Assembly: GCF_046267875.1 (NCBI RefSeq)
Contig: NZ_CP176502.1
Span: 930,001-994,000, forward strand
Direction: 5' to 3'
Source of the DNA: Mannheimia glucosida
Lineage (GTDB): Bacteria > Pseudomonadota > Gammaproteobacteria > Enterobacterales > Pasteurellaceae
Length of the DNA stretch: 64,000 nucleotides
This document shows, one piece after another, positions 1 through 11,731 of the stretch. Both the position numbers and the translations under genes were made by a program. Under the pieces are notes generated by a model, which worked only from the letters and a program-made list of their open reading frames with translations, was not told where the DNA came from and did not search any database. Position 1 is the first letter of the stretch. Every line of letters starts with the position of its first letter.

Positions 1-611
1 TTGCTGTTGTTTTGCAGTTGCCACCCTTGTTGCCAAAAGCGTTCACGGCTATCTGCAGTAAAGGCTTCATATTCGCTCGAAGTGGTGGCTCGAATGCGTG
101 AGGTGAAATCAATCGGCTCAATCGACATCAAAGAAAGTCGGCTGTCTCTGCGACCTGTGGCGATGTTGTCGCCGGCTTTTAACATTCTGCCTTGAAAACC
201 GCCAAATTGGGCTTTGAGATCGGTACTTGCCGAACCTAATACCTGCGGCACCAGAAAACCGCCTGCCAAGCATAAATAGGCGTAATTGCCGAGAACAATC
301 CGTTTTATCGTCAGCGTTTGGCGAGCGTTGGCAGTGTAGCGGTAATAGGAAAAAACCGGCGTGTCGTCCAGCTCCGCCTCCACCAATGCACCGGTGAGGC
401 AAAATGGCGTGTCGCAATCAAAGGTAATCCGCATTCCGCCAAGGGTAAGTTCAATCGCAGGTGCATTATTTGCATTTTTTAACAATAAATTACCCGCTTG
501 TAAGGCAAGGCTGTCCATCGCACCGCCGTGGCTCACGCCTAAATGGCGATAACCATAACGCCCTAAATCTTGAATGTGGGCAAAACCCTGTATTTTTTCG
601 ATATAAATCAT
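1..611 (-). CDS. pxpC: 5-oxoprolinase subunit C, 3' end beyond window (partial)
   Basis: This reading frame starts at ATG 611-609 and stays open to the left edge, so only about 203 N-terminal residues are seen. The start MIYIEKIQGFAHIQDLGRYG, followed by GVSHGGAMD, is the typical opening of the KipA/biotin-dependent carboxyltransferase fold. In bacteria PxpC works with PxpA and PxpB to hydrolyse 5-oxoproline to glutamate using ATP in the cytoplasm. Its ATG overlaps the TGA of the preceding subunit B gene as ATGA, implying translational coupling. pxpA is not in the window and may lie further left. The name rests on family resemblance and the PxpB neighbour. Confidence 0.85.
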   Translation of the reverse strand, partial: MIYIEKIQGFAHIQDLGRYGYRHLGVSHGGAMDSLALQAGNLLLKNANNAPAIELTLGGMRITFDCDTPFCLTGALVEAELDDTPVFSYYRYTANARQTLTIKRIVLGNYAYLCLAGGFLVPQVLGSASTDLKAQFGGFQGRMLKAGDNIATGRRDSRLSLMSIEPIDFTSRIRATTSSEYEAFTADSRERFWQQGWQLQNNS

Positions 612-1255
612 AGCGTTATACTCTCCGCCACAAATCTAACATTATCGCCGGCTGTAAGTAGCGTTGGCGGATTGTGTTGAATATCAAACAACGGTAACTC
701 GGTTCGTCCTAACAGTTGCCAGCCACCTGGTGAGGTAAAGGGATAAATGCCTGTTTGACTGCCGCCGATGCCGACCGAACCGGCAGGGACTTTGGTGCGA
801 GGCACGTTTCGGCGTGGGGTGTGTAAATTTTGCGGTAAGCTGTTGAGGTAAGGAAAGCCGGGTTGAAAGCCGATCATAAACACGGTGTAAGTCGGTTCAG
901 TATGACGGCGGATAATCTCTTCGGGAGTGGTATTGTGGAATTGGGCGACTTCAAACAGATCTTCGCCAAATTCACCGCCGTAATGGACAGGGATTTCAAT
1001 CAGGCGTGGGGATTGTGTGGCTTGGGCTTGGTCGTTTTCCCAGAGTTGTTGAACTGCTTGGATAAGGCGTGCGCTATCGGTGCCGATGGCGTGAAACAGG
1101 GTAAAATTGTTCATTCCTACCACCACTTCTAACACGCCGTCTAAGGCTCTTGCCTGTTCTGCAATGCGCCAAATCTGTTGCTGTTTGGCAAGCTCGGCAG
1201 GCGGTTCGACTAAGCAGAGCAGGGAATGTTCGCTGGTATGATAAATTGTCAGCAT
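608..1255 (-). CDS. pxpB: 5-oxoprolinase subunit B (KipI/allophanate hydrolase subunit 1 family)
   Basis: The protein is about 215 residues long. Conserved stretches of the KipI/PxpB family are visible in its second half: VFMIGFQPGFPYL, then PRRNVPRTKVPAGSVGIGG, then QTGIYPFTSPGGWQLLGRT. It is expected to form the PxpBC complex that phosphorylates and opens 5-oxoproline. I chose ATG 1255 (MLTIYHTSEH) because GAGGG lies about 8 bases upstream; an in-frame start at 1288 would add 11 atypical residues. It overlaps pxpC by 4 bases (ATGA), so the two form an operon. Confidence 0.88.
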   Translation of the reverse strand: MLTIYHTSEHSLLCLVEPPAELAKQQQIWRIAEQARALDGVLEVVVGMNNFTLFHAIGTDSARLIQAVQQLWENDQAQATQSPRLIEIPVHYGGEFGEDLFEVAQFHNTTPEEIIRRHTEPTYTVFMIGFQPGFPYLNSLPQNLHTPRRNVPRTKVPAGSVGIGGSQTGIYPFTSPGGWQLLGRTELPLFDIQHNPPTLLTAGDNVRFVAESITL

Positions 1256-1348
1256 AATTGCCCTCAAATTGTTACAAAAAGGTAACAACTTTTTACGCTG
1301 ATATATTCAGAGTGTCAATTTTATTTTGTTGAAAATGTGAAATAGCTC

Positions 1349-2173
1349 TTATTTTTCAGAAATCTGATCATTTCTTATTCGCCAAAACGTTGCAAATCTG
1401 GGCTTACCTGATTCTGTTATCCCTCGATATTTATAGGTAATGATTGAGCCTATTGGTGGTGGATTTTCTCGATCTTTATCCTTAAACCCCGAGCCGATGC
1501 GAAACCGCCCTCGTTGATTTTCGCAAGTTATTGCCCCCATTTTGTCGGCATATTTCCCCTTGCCTTTATGATGAGCAACGACAGTGCATTCTTCATCTAA
1601 AACCGGTTTGATTTTCAAAATTTGGGCAGAACGACCTTGAATATAGTTGGCATCAGGGTTACGAACAATAACTCCTTCGCCACCTTGTTCCAGCACAGAT
1701 TGGTAAAATTGTTGAAGGTGGGCTTTATCTTGAATATGAATTTGCTCAATAATAGTGATATAGGGCGTTGGGTGTTGCTTTAGGTAATTTTTTAAGGTTG
1801 CCAGCCGTTCAATTAAATTCCCTTGTGCATTTGGCACATCGAACACCTGTAATTTTAGTTTGTGCCAACCTTTGGGCTGAGCGGAACGCACAATGCTTGA
1901 AATTTCCTCGAATTTGCCCCGTTCGCTAAACAGTTCGCCATCAATCGCAAAGGGCGGGAAATCTTTGATAAAATAGTCGGGCGGATTTAGCGGATAGCCT
2001 TGGCGGCTGATGAGCTGTTTGCCGTCCCAAAAGCCTCGCACGCCATCAAGTTTTTCTGACATTACCCAACCGTTGATTTCTTGATCTTGATATTGCCCAA
2101 CCAGCATTAACTCGGGCGATTTGGCAAAAATAGGGTTACAAGTGAAGAGTAGGAATAAGAGCAGTTTTTTCAT
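1349..2173 (-). CDS. Secreted ATP-dependent DNA ligase (LigE type)
   Basis: This is a minimal ATP-dependent DNA ligase of about 274 residues. The adenylation motif SEKLDGVRGFWDG (nucleophile Lys of KxDGxR) lies near residue 40, followed by DGELF and EGVIVRNP, and the later lysine motif LKIKPVLDEE. The N-terminus MKKLLLFLLFTCNPIFA is a signal peptide, so the enzyme should act in the periplasm, as proposed for LigE proteins of Haemophilus and Neisseria. The true start is ATG 2173; the longer frame to 2230 adds residues ahead of the signal peptide. In a naturally competent family it may seal nicks in incoming DNA, but that role is inferred. It stands alone, with no obvious partner genes. Confidence 0.88.
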   Translation of the reverse strand: MKKLLLFLLFTCNPIFAKSPELMLVGQYQDQEINGWVMSEKLDGVRGFWDGKQLISRQGYPLNPPDYFIKDFPPFAIDGELFSERGKFEEISSIVRSAQPKGWHKLKLQVFDVPNAQGNLIERLATLKNYLKQHPTPYITIIEQIHIQDKAHLQQFYQSVLEQGGEGVIVRNPDANYIQGRSAQILKIKPVLDEECTVVAHHKGKGKYADKMGAITCENQRGRFRIGSGFKDKDRENPPPIGSIITYKYRGITESGKPRFATFWRIRNDQISEK

Positions 2174-2326
2174 AGCCTCTCCGAAATAGTGCCTCCGAAT
2201 ATGCAAAGCACTATAACGGAAAGTGTACAAGCGGTCAGAAATGAATCTTAATTTTTCGACACAGATCGCAAAATTTTCCGAAAAAATTATTCACAATCCT
2301 TGTCAGGATTATTCACAGCTTCGCTG

Positions 2327-2364
2327 CCGTTGGCAAAGCCAACGTTCAAAAAGCGATGCTTTTT
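2327..2364. terminator. Tandem hairpins between ligase and DUF5718-like gene
   Basis: Two short perfect stems lie side by side. CGTTGGC/GCCAACG has a 3-base loop (about 2329-2345), and AAAAAGC/GCTTTTT spans 2348-2364. The second carries T-rich flanks on either strand and sits just after the stop of the leftward gene ending at 2386. A role as weak terminator is an inference. Confidence 0.4.
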
Positions 2365-2385
2365 GTGACCTTTTGTGTGAGAAAT

Positions 2386-3210
2386 TTAACGCACTGTTTG
2401 AATTAAAGCAGAAATATCTTCGCTAAAGGTTTCCAACTTCGCCATTTCTTCAATTTGACTATGCGAATATTTCTTCGCATTATACACAACTACCATACTC
2501 ACATCGCCCACTTGCAAGAAATTACTTTCGCCAAAAGGCGTGTAGCGTGTTGCCCCAACACTGATAATCGCTTTAGTTGGGTAGTTCGCCTGTTTTAGCA
2601 TTTCGGCAATGTTATTCATTGGGCCTTCATCGGGCTGATTGTTCATTCTCTCTACAATCCAATCGAGCAGTTTTTGGTGGAAATAGCTGTACTCCACCGC
2701 TGGGCTGTCAATGCCGTAGGCATTCAGTTCACCGTTTCGTTTATGGAAACAGGCAATATTGTAATTATCTAGTGTACTGCCTTTGTTGAAATTATCTAAC
2801 GGAAGGTGAGTTGCAGAAAGTCCTTTAGATGAAGCTCCCCAGTTTTTCTTTTCGCAGATTTTATTCGCATTCGGTCGGCGGATAGAGCAGTCATTATAAG
2901 CCGCAAAATGGGTTGGAGTGAGTGAAACCACCTGCTGATCTTGGTAGCTAATTTCACAAATTAACGCCACTTCCGGCTCAATTTGCAGATTATCAGCATC
3001 ACGCGGGAAATTAATCGCCTCGCTTGAAAGTGGGTAGGTGGATAAAAACTGGTAGTTCCCTAAATTATCCGCCGGCACATAAAACGGGAAAATCGCTTTT
3101 GGCTGTACCGTTTCCGCTGTTTTCACTTTCGCAAAATCTGCTGCCTCGCCCGCTTGTTCCAAATGCCCGGCAAAATTGCCAGCGACGCCTAAACCGATAA
3201 AGTGTTCCAT
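2386..3210 (-). CDS. DUF5718-like conserved protein
   Basis: This is a 274-residue soluble protein with no signal peptide or membrane segment. From memory it resembles the DUF5718 family; the stretch IEPEVALICEISY is reminiscent of the metal-binding core of fumarylacetoacetate-hydrolase-like proteins, but I cannot show homology. Other distinctive segments are NANKICEKKNWGASSKG and SVGATRYTPFGESNFLQVGD. It is transcribed alone, away from the rRNA operon that begins about 190 bases behind its start. The function is unknown and I do not assign one. Confidence 0.6.
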   Translation of the reverse strand: MEHFIGLGVAGNFAGHLEQAGEAADFAKVKTAETVQPKAIFPFYVPADNLGNYQFLSTYPLSSEAINFPRDADNLQIEPEVALICEISYQDQQVVSLTPTHFAAYNDCSIRRPNANKICEKKNWGASSKGLSATHLPLDNFNKGSTLDNYNIACFHKRNGELNAYGIDSPAVEYSYFHQKLLDWIVERMNNQPDEGPMNNIAEMLKQANYPTKAIISVGATRYTPFGESNFLQVGDVSMVVVYNAKKYSHSQIEEMAKLETFSEDISALIQTVR

Positions 3211-3396
3211 AATCTACTCCTTAATTGGTAAAAGTTGGATAAAATTTTACCGCTTGTAACCAAAAATTGCGAATGTTTATTTTGAACTGATTTATTGAAT
3301 TGAGATTAAATTTAGCCATATTTTGAACATAAAATTAGCGCTTTGTTATAAAAATAGGCAATCGGTCATTTTTTTCAAATTTTTTACAAAAACCAC

Positions 3397-3424
3397 TTGC
3401 GTTGTTTTTGATTTTCCCTATAAT
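3397..3424 (+). promoter_or_regulatory. rRNA operon promoter (copy 1)
   Basis: A TTGCGT -35 element (3397-3402), a 16-base spacer and a perfect TATAAT -10 (3419-3424) lie downstream of an A/T-rich stretch that could act as an UP element. Transcription would begin near 3431. The same promoter occurs in the second operon. Confidence 0.75.
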
Positions 3425-3435
3425 ACGCAGCACAC

Positions 3436-3484
3436 AACGACGCACTGTTGTGAACGATTTAAAATTGATTTCCAGTGCGTCGTT
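3436..3484 (+). promoter_or_regulatory. rRNA leader hairpin (boxB-like)
   Basis: A perfect 12-bp stem (AACGACGCACTG at 3436-3447 with its complement at 3473-3484) encloses a 25-base loop. It lies just after the predicted transcription start and directly before boxA. In enterobacterial rRNA leaders a hairpin called boxB occupies the same place; the equivalence is by position only. Confidence 0.55.
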
Positions 3485-3490
3485 TCTTTT

Positions 3491-3502
3491 TGTTCTTTAA
3501 CA
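3491..3502 (+). promoter_or_regulatory. boxA antitermination site, leader (copy 1)
   Basis: TGTTCTTTAACA matches the bacterial rRNA boxA (TGCTCTTTAACA in E. coli), and the following bases CAATTTATCAGACAATCTG also match E. coli leaders. It loads NusB/NusE antitermination factors on the nascent rRNA. Confidence 0.8.
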
Positions 3503-3681
3503 ATTTATCAGACAATCTGTGTGGGCACTTGTTGATTGACTTGATTGAAAATATTTTTTTAATTTTGAAGTCTTAATAGGTGCTAACTAGAAATTCATTA
3601 CTTTCTTTTAACCTGATTTTAATTAGGTTTAAATTTGAAAGTGCGATTTTATGTCAGCAGTATTGAGCGATTAAACTTTTT

Positions 3682-5221
<1,540 letters not shown>

Positions 5222-5389
5222 CCGATAATCAAGAACGACAGCAAGTGTTCACACAGATTGTTTGATAGATGAATGAGAGAAGATGAGTGAAAGATAGTCA
5301 TTCAAGCGGTAAAAATCTTGAAGATTTTTGCAAAATTGGCTAAAATATTCCACTCACAAATGGCAAAGTGGAAAGCATCTTTAAATGTT

Positions 5390-5465
5390 GTCCCCATCGT
5401 CTAGAGGCCTAGGACATCGCCCTTTCACGGCGGTAACCGGGGTTCGAATCCCCGTGGGGACGCCA
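5390..5465 (+). tRNA. tRNA-Glu (UUC), copy 1
   Basis: The 76-base cloverleaf starts GTCCCC and ends with encoded CCA. The anticodon loop is CTTTCAC (anticodon TTC) and the T-loop is GGTTCGAATCC. It lies in the 16S-23S spacer, which is common in Pasteurellaceae, and is released by processing of the rRNA transcript. Confidence 0.96.
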
Positions 5466-5490
5466 TTTAAAGATGATTTTTATTGTCTTC

Positions 5491-5502
5491 TGTTCTTTAA
5501 CA
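5491..5502 (+). promoter_or_regulatory. boxA antitermination site, 16S-23S spacer (copy 1)
   Basis: TGTTCTTTAACA repeats the leader boxA sequence exactly and lies 25 bases after the tRNA, as in E. coli operons, where a spacer boxA keeps polymerase in antitermination mode through 23S. Confidence 0.75.
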
Positions 5503-5714
5503 ATATAGAAACAAGCTGAAAAACTGAGAGATATTTCAAGTTCGTTACGCATAAGTAATTATACATAAGTGATAACGAATAAATTGAAAGTCTGAGTAGT
5601 AAAAAATCTTGACTGAACAAAAGCAGTCAAGTGTTTAGTTGTAAACTGACTTCATAGTTTTTTACTTTTTACTTTTAATTTTTTAGAAGTGTTAGAAAAC
5701 ATTTGAGGTTGTAT

Positions 5715-8612
<2,898 letters not shown>

Positions 8613-8734
8613 ACAACGCTCAAATGTTTTTAGGCTTGTTTTTGTATTGAGAAGAAAGAACGAAAATAGAGAAGAAATGAATCAAAGTGAAGTTAATGGC
8701 ATAATTAACTGAAACTGAAGATAGAAAAGAATTT

Positions 8735-8852
8735 TCCCGACGACAAGAGTGCTGTGGTCCTACCTGACCCCATACCGAACTCAGAAGTAAAACGCAGTGA
8801 CGTCGATGGTAGTGTGGTGATTCGCCATGTGAGAGTAGAGCATCGTCGGGGT
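8735..8852 (+). rRNA. 5S ribosomal RNA (copy 1)
   Basis: About 118 bases. The core CCTGACCCCATACCGAACTC and GATGGTAGTGTGG are diagnostic, and the terminal helix pairs CCCGACGA with TCGTCGGG. It is the last gene of the operon and is followed by a strong terminator at 8932. Confidence 0.95.
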
Positions 8853-8931
8853 TTTAATTTTAAGCGAGATTGAGTGAAAGCGAAAACTTAATCAAAAGCG
8901 AAGCGCAAAGAAGAAGTAAATAAAAAGAAGA

Positions 8932-8966
8932 GCCGCCTGTAGAGATACAGGCGGTTTTTTGTTGTG
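8932..8966 (+). terminator. rRNA operon terminator (copy 1)
   Basis: GCCGCCTGT, an AGAGAT loop and ACAGGCGG are followed by TTTTTT. The matching terminator in copy 2 differs by one compensated base pair (GCCTAT/ATAGGC), which supports selection for the stem. Confidence 0.9.
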
Positions 8967-9222
8967 GTGGTAAAGGTAAAAAACTCACGGAAAATGATAG
9001 CTTGTAATGGGTGCTATGCAAGCGGTCGTTTTTTTATGAAATTTTACAATTAAATATTATAAATAGAATCTTCAGAAAGCTTATGTTCAGACTATAATAA
9101 ACACGGATCACTTTTTGCAGAAAATAGCCTGTTTTTAACCGCTTGTGCGACAGATAATTTAAATTTAGGCGTTTTGGCTGTTCAGTTATTGCCATTATGA
9201 TTATATTAGTTCACCTAAAGTT

Positions 9223-9333
9223 TTAGTGTTGTTTCTTAAAGCTGAAGATACCAATGGGTGAGTAAGCGGTTTTTACCACTTTGAAGATAAATGCAATGGC
9301 TTCTTGTTTGAAGGATTAGTTGTATTTGGTCAT
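9223..9333 (-). pseudogene. Remnant of IS3-family OrfA transposase
   Basis: Reading leftward from ATG 9333, the frame gives MTKYN, a stop, then SFKQEAIAFIFKVVKTAYSP and on to a stop at 9223. The opening resembles OrfA proteins of IS150-type IS3 elements (MTKYNxSFKxE...), with one Gln codon mutated to a stop; this likeness is from memory. Degraded similarity may continue to about 9100. The 5' end of the same remnant lies at 10432-10481, separated by the inserted IS element described next. This is a dead fragment. Confidence 0.45.
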
Positions 9334-9341
9334 AAAAAATC
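9334..9341. repeat. Target-site duplication, left copy
   Basis: AAAAAATC directly abuts the left inverted repeat of the IS element and is repeated exactly at 10432-10439 beyond the right inverted repeat. Eight-base duplications are usual for IS256-like and related families. Confidence 0.75.
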
Positions 9342-9427
9342 GGCATAGTAGACAAAAAGGTTGGTGTTTTGCAAAACTATGCCTCTATTAGACAAAAGGG
9401 TTGGTAATGATTATTTTTAGAGCATCA

Positions 9428-10354
9428 TTACCGACTCTTTTTATTTAAAAAGTCCTGTATAAACAATATCTTATGCTTTCTCGTTAAACCACTATGTGGA
9501 CGTAATTTATCCTTAAGTTCTTTAAATAACCCTTCTATCCTATTTGTCGTCTTTTCAATATTTAATTCAGGATACTTTTCATAAGTAAATAGATATTCAA
9601 AATATCGCTTAATACTGGCATAAGCACTTCTTACATGTCGATGTTTATAAGGATACTTTCCCTTTTCATTTGGTTTATCTGACCGCTCATTTAAAAAATC
9701 CTGATGTTTTATTTTCCAATAATAAATCCGTAAATAAAATTCATTTTTTGAGCTACTTTTTAATGTTTTTATTATCGCTTTTAATTCTCTTCCCGCGTGA
9801 GATTGATGTTTTTTCTTAATGTTCTCATCACGATTGCTACTAAATGAAATTGACACATTTGGGTAGGCGTATTGAGTAAATCTTTTAACAAGCCTTGCCG
9901 GCCATCACAGGTAATTGATTGAATGATATAACCTTTTTCCCTTAAATAATTGATGGCTTTCTTGTAATAGATATCTTTTTCCGTTTTCACAATTTGATGA
10001 TAAATCACTTTGGTTGAAAGACTATCAATAAATACCATCACGCCAAAATCACGATGAAAAAAGGTCGTATCAATAATTAGGTTTAAATATTTATTTTGAG
10101 GGGGACTTAATAAGGCTTTAGGCGATTTTTCTATATGTCGTTGAATCGTTCTCACGGAACAATGATATTTATTCGCTAATTGTTGGTAGGTTTGTTTTCC
10201 AACGGAATAATCAAGCCAAATGTGAAGAGAATTTAATTTGGGCTTTAGGGTAAATACTTTATTACAAGCTAAACATTTATAACGCTGCAGCTTATTTTTA
10301 AAGCCATACTTTTGTGTGTTTAAAGATTGGTAAAAAGGACAAGTTTTTATTCAT
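9428..10354 (-). pseudogene. IS256-like (MULE superfamily, zinc-binding variant) transposase, frameshifted
   Basis: Conceptual joining gives MNK, then TCPFYQSLNTQKYG and RYKCLACNKVF (an N-terminal zinc-ribbon with one Cys replaced by Tyr), VRTIQRHIE, the LIIDTTFF and FIDSLS region, SITCDGRQGLLK, and QMCQFHLVAI. It continues as GRELKAIIKTLKSS, RRSAYAS-like segments and the conserved tail TTNRIEGLFKELKDKLRPHSGL. This CQFH-containing DDE domain is that of IS256/MULE transposases. Two frame breaks are seen. One lies in AATAAAAAC right after ATG 10354; the other is at 9814-9808, A AAA AAC, where a -1 step restores the frame. The second could be programmed slippage; the first cannot be explained that way, so I call a pseudogene. 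Two A-run errors in the assembly would also explain it. Confidence 0.75.
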
Positions 10355-10360
10355 ATTTTA

Positions 10361-10407
10361 AAAAAGTGGGTTAAAGCCTTGTAATATAAGGCTTTAACCC
10401 ACTTTTT
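10361..10407. terminator. 20-bp perfect hairpin inside IS right end
   Basis: The arms 10361-10380 and 10388-10407 are exact complements with a 7-base loop. On the minus strand the stem is followed by TTTTTT and then, within 10 bases, the transposase ATG. It would stop transcription entering from the porin side, a known way for insertion sequences to avoid activation by neighbours. Confidence 0.7.
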
Positions 10408-10431
10408 ACCAACCTTTTTGTCTACTATGGC

Positions 10432-10481
10432 AAAAAATCTGCACCTTAATCTGTTGGTTAGTCCAACTTTTAGGTGCAGAT
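10432..10481 (-). repeat. IS3-type left end fragment; also serves as porin-side hairpin terminator
   Basis: Read on the minus strand this is TGCACCTAAAAGTTGGAC at the outer end, then a hairpin (AGGTGCAGAT/ATCTGCACCT arms, 10437-10446 and 10472-10481) followed by TTTTTT. The TGCACC...GTTGGAC pattern resembles IS150-type termini, and without the 1,090-bp insertion it would run straight into the MTKYN start at 9333. It also lies 26 bases after the porin stop and looks like a working terminator. The right target-site duplication is 10432-10439. Confidence 0.5.
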
Positions 10482-10506
10482 CATTCTAGTACGCTTTTCA
10501 GTTTTA

Positions 10507-11601
10507 TTACCAATAAGCTCGTAAGCCTACTACAGTTGTGTAATTACGAGATTTTGCGGTTTTTACATCGTTGGTATAGTGCTTAGCACGAGTTGCTTGC
10601 CATTCAACAAAGCCTTTTAAGTGTTTTGGAACAATATAATATTCCGTTCCCAACATAAATTGGTTTCTTTTCACTTTAGTATCATTTGCCAAGCCTACGG
10701 CATTAAGTTTGTTTTCTTTGTAAGCATACATTGTGTAAGCATTCCATTGATCTGTTAAGCGATGGAGTAACACTGTGCGAAATTCTTTTTCAATACGTTT
10801 GTTGCCGATGGCGTTTTGATCTTCGGTTTCACGACGTTCTAAATCTAAGCCAAGAGTAGTTTTTCCGTAAGTATAAGCCGTGCCAAATGCAAGAGCAGTG
10901 CGTTCATAATTGCCGATAGATTGCTCAAAACGCTCACGGGTTGCACCTGTTGCTAATTTTAAGCCTTGGTTATCATCAATTTTATAGTTATAAATTGCTG
11001 CTGCACCCCAAATATCTTTACGTTTATTGGCTAAATCTAAGCCATTGTTTCCACGTTGGCTATTTCCGCCATAGAATGCTCCGAGTTTTAATCCTTCGAT
11101 GCCTTTGTAAACATATTGAAGCGTACGGCGTGATGAACCGGTAAGTAAGCCATCACTTAAGCTGAGTGTATTTGGTAAGTCAGTTTGTTTTACTTCATCG
11201 GCAATATTAGTCATATTGCCGTATGTTAATTCACCGTATTGTTTATGCCCGATTCCTGCATAGAGTTGATGATCATAAATATGATCGAAGTTATGTTGTG
11301 AGCTTGAATCGCCACGCATACGCCATTCCACACGCCCTAGAGCATAGAATCCGTGTCCAACTTGTTGGGTTAAACGGAAGCCAAAACGAGAGCCGTTGTT
11401 ATCCACTGCGTGGTTGACGTGGTTACGGCTAGATTGCCCGTTTACCGGCGAAGTTTTATCGGATGAGCTTTCCCATTTAATACGAGCAGAACCAATAAAT
11501 TCAATTTGCGTACCAGTTTCTTTATGATCGTAAATTGTAATTGCCAGTGCCGAGTTTGCGACTAAAGTAGAAGCCAAAATAGCTAATGTTGTTTTTTTCA
11601 T
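10507..11601 (-). CDS. Outer-membrane general porin, OmpP2/OmpH type
   Basis: The protein has 364 residues, with signal peptide MKKTTLAILASTLVANSALA cleaved before ITIYDHK. The body has alternating beta-strand character and typical porin segments: SRFGFRLTQQVGHGFYALGRVEWRM, LYAGIGHKQYGELTYG, and a C-terminal strand ending VVGLRAYW with an aromatic last residue. It should form a trimeric diffusion channel in the outer membrane, like P2 of Haemophilus influenzae. The gene is monocistronic and diverges from lpxB. Its downstream flank has been reworked by insertion elements, but a hairpin with a T-run remains behind its stop. Confidence 0.88.
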   Translation of the reverse strand: MKKTTLAILASTLVANSALAITIYDHKETGTQIEFIGSARIKWESSSDKTSPVNGQSSRNHVNHAVDNNGSRFGFRLTQQVGHGFYALGRVEWRMRGDSSSQHNFDHIYDHQLYAGIGHKQYGELTYGNMTNIADEVKQTDLPNTLSLSDGLLTGSSRRTLQYVYKGIEGLKLGAFYGGNSQRGNNGLDLANKRKDIWGAAAIYNYKIDDNQGLKLATGATRERFEQSIGNYERTALAFGTAYTYGKTTLGLDLERRETEDQNAIGNKRIEKEFRTVLLHRLTDQWNAYTMYAYKENKLNAVGLANDTKVKRNQFMLGTEYYIVPKHLKGFVEWQATRAKHYTNDVKTAKSRNYTTVVGLRAYW

Positions 11602-11669
11602 AAAATCACTCCATCTGAATAAATAGGGTGGCTAGTTTAGGGGAATCACCGTTGCTAAACAATATTATT

Positions 11670-11699
11670 TTGTTAGTTTATATGATGATTGGTTATAAT
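11670..11699 (+). promoter_or_regulatory. Candidate lpxB promoter
   Basis: TTGTTA, an 18-base spacer and a perfect TATAAT (11694-11699) lie about 33 bases before the lpxB start. It is a plausible sigma-70 promoter judged by sequence only. Confidence 0.45.
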
Positions 11700-11731
11700 A
11701 GTGACACGTAATATTTTTGATAATAGTGAAT

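Larger units (their letters stand above)
9342..10431 (-). mobile_element. IS256/MULE-type insertion sequence, 1,090 bp, frame-disrupted
   Basis: The element is bounded by 24-bp inverted repeats at 9342-9365 and 10408-10431 that differ at one position; their shared core is TAGTAGACAAAAAGGTTGGT. It is flanked by the 8-bp duplication AAAAAATC. The single transposase is on the minus strand and is broken in two places at A-runs. Just inside the left end a second, imperfect copy of the terminal repeat occurs at about 9387-9408. Just inside the right end is a 20-bp perfect stem (10361-10407). The element interrupts an IS3-like remnant behind the porin gene. Confidence 0.85.

Noticed and set aside
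118..417. 99-residue minus-strand frame
   Set aside because: It is in a different frame from the clear PxpC coding sequence that covers the same bases.
2223..2426. 67-residue plus-strand frame between the ligase and DUF5718-like genes
   Set aside because: It spans two hairpins and an uptake-like signal, overlaps both neighbours and has no recognisable protein character.
3323..3535. Short frame across the rRNA promoter and leader (also 34947-35156)
   Set aside because: The sequence is explained by promoter, hairpin and boxA; the frame has no supporting start signal.
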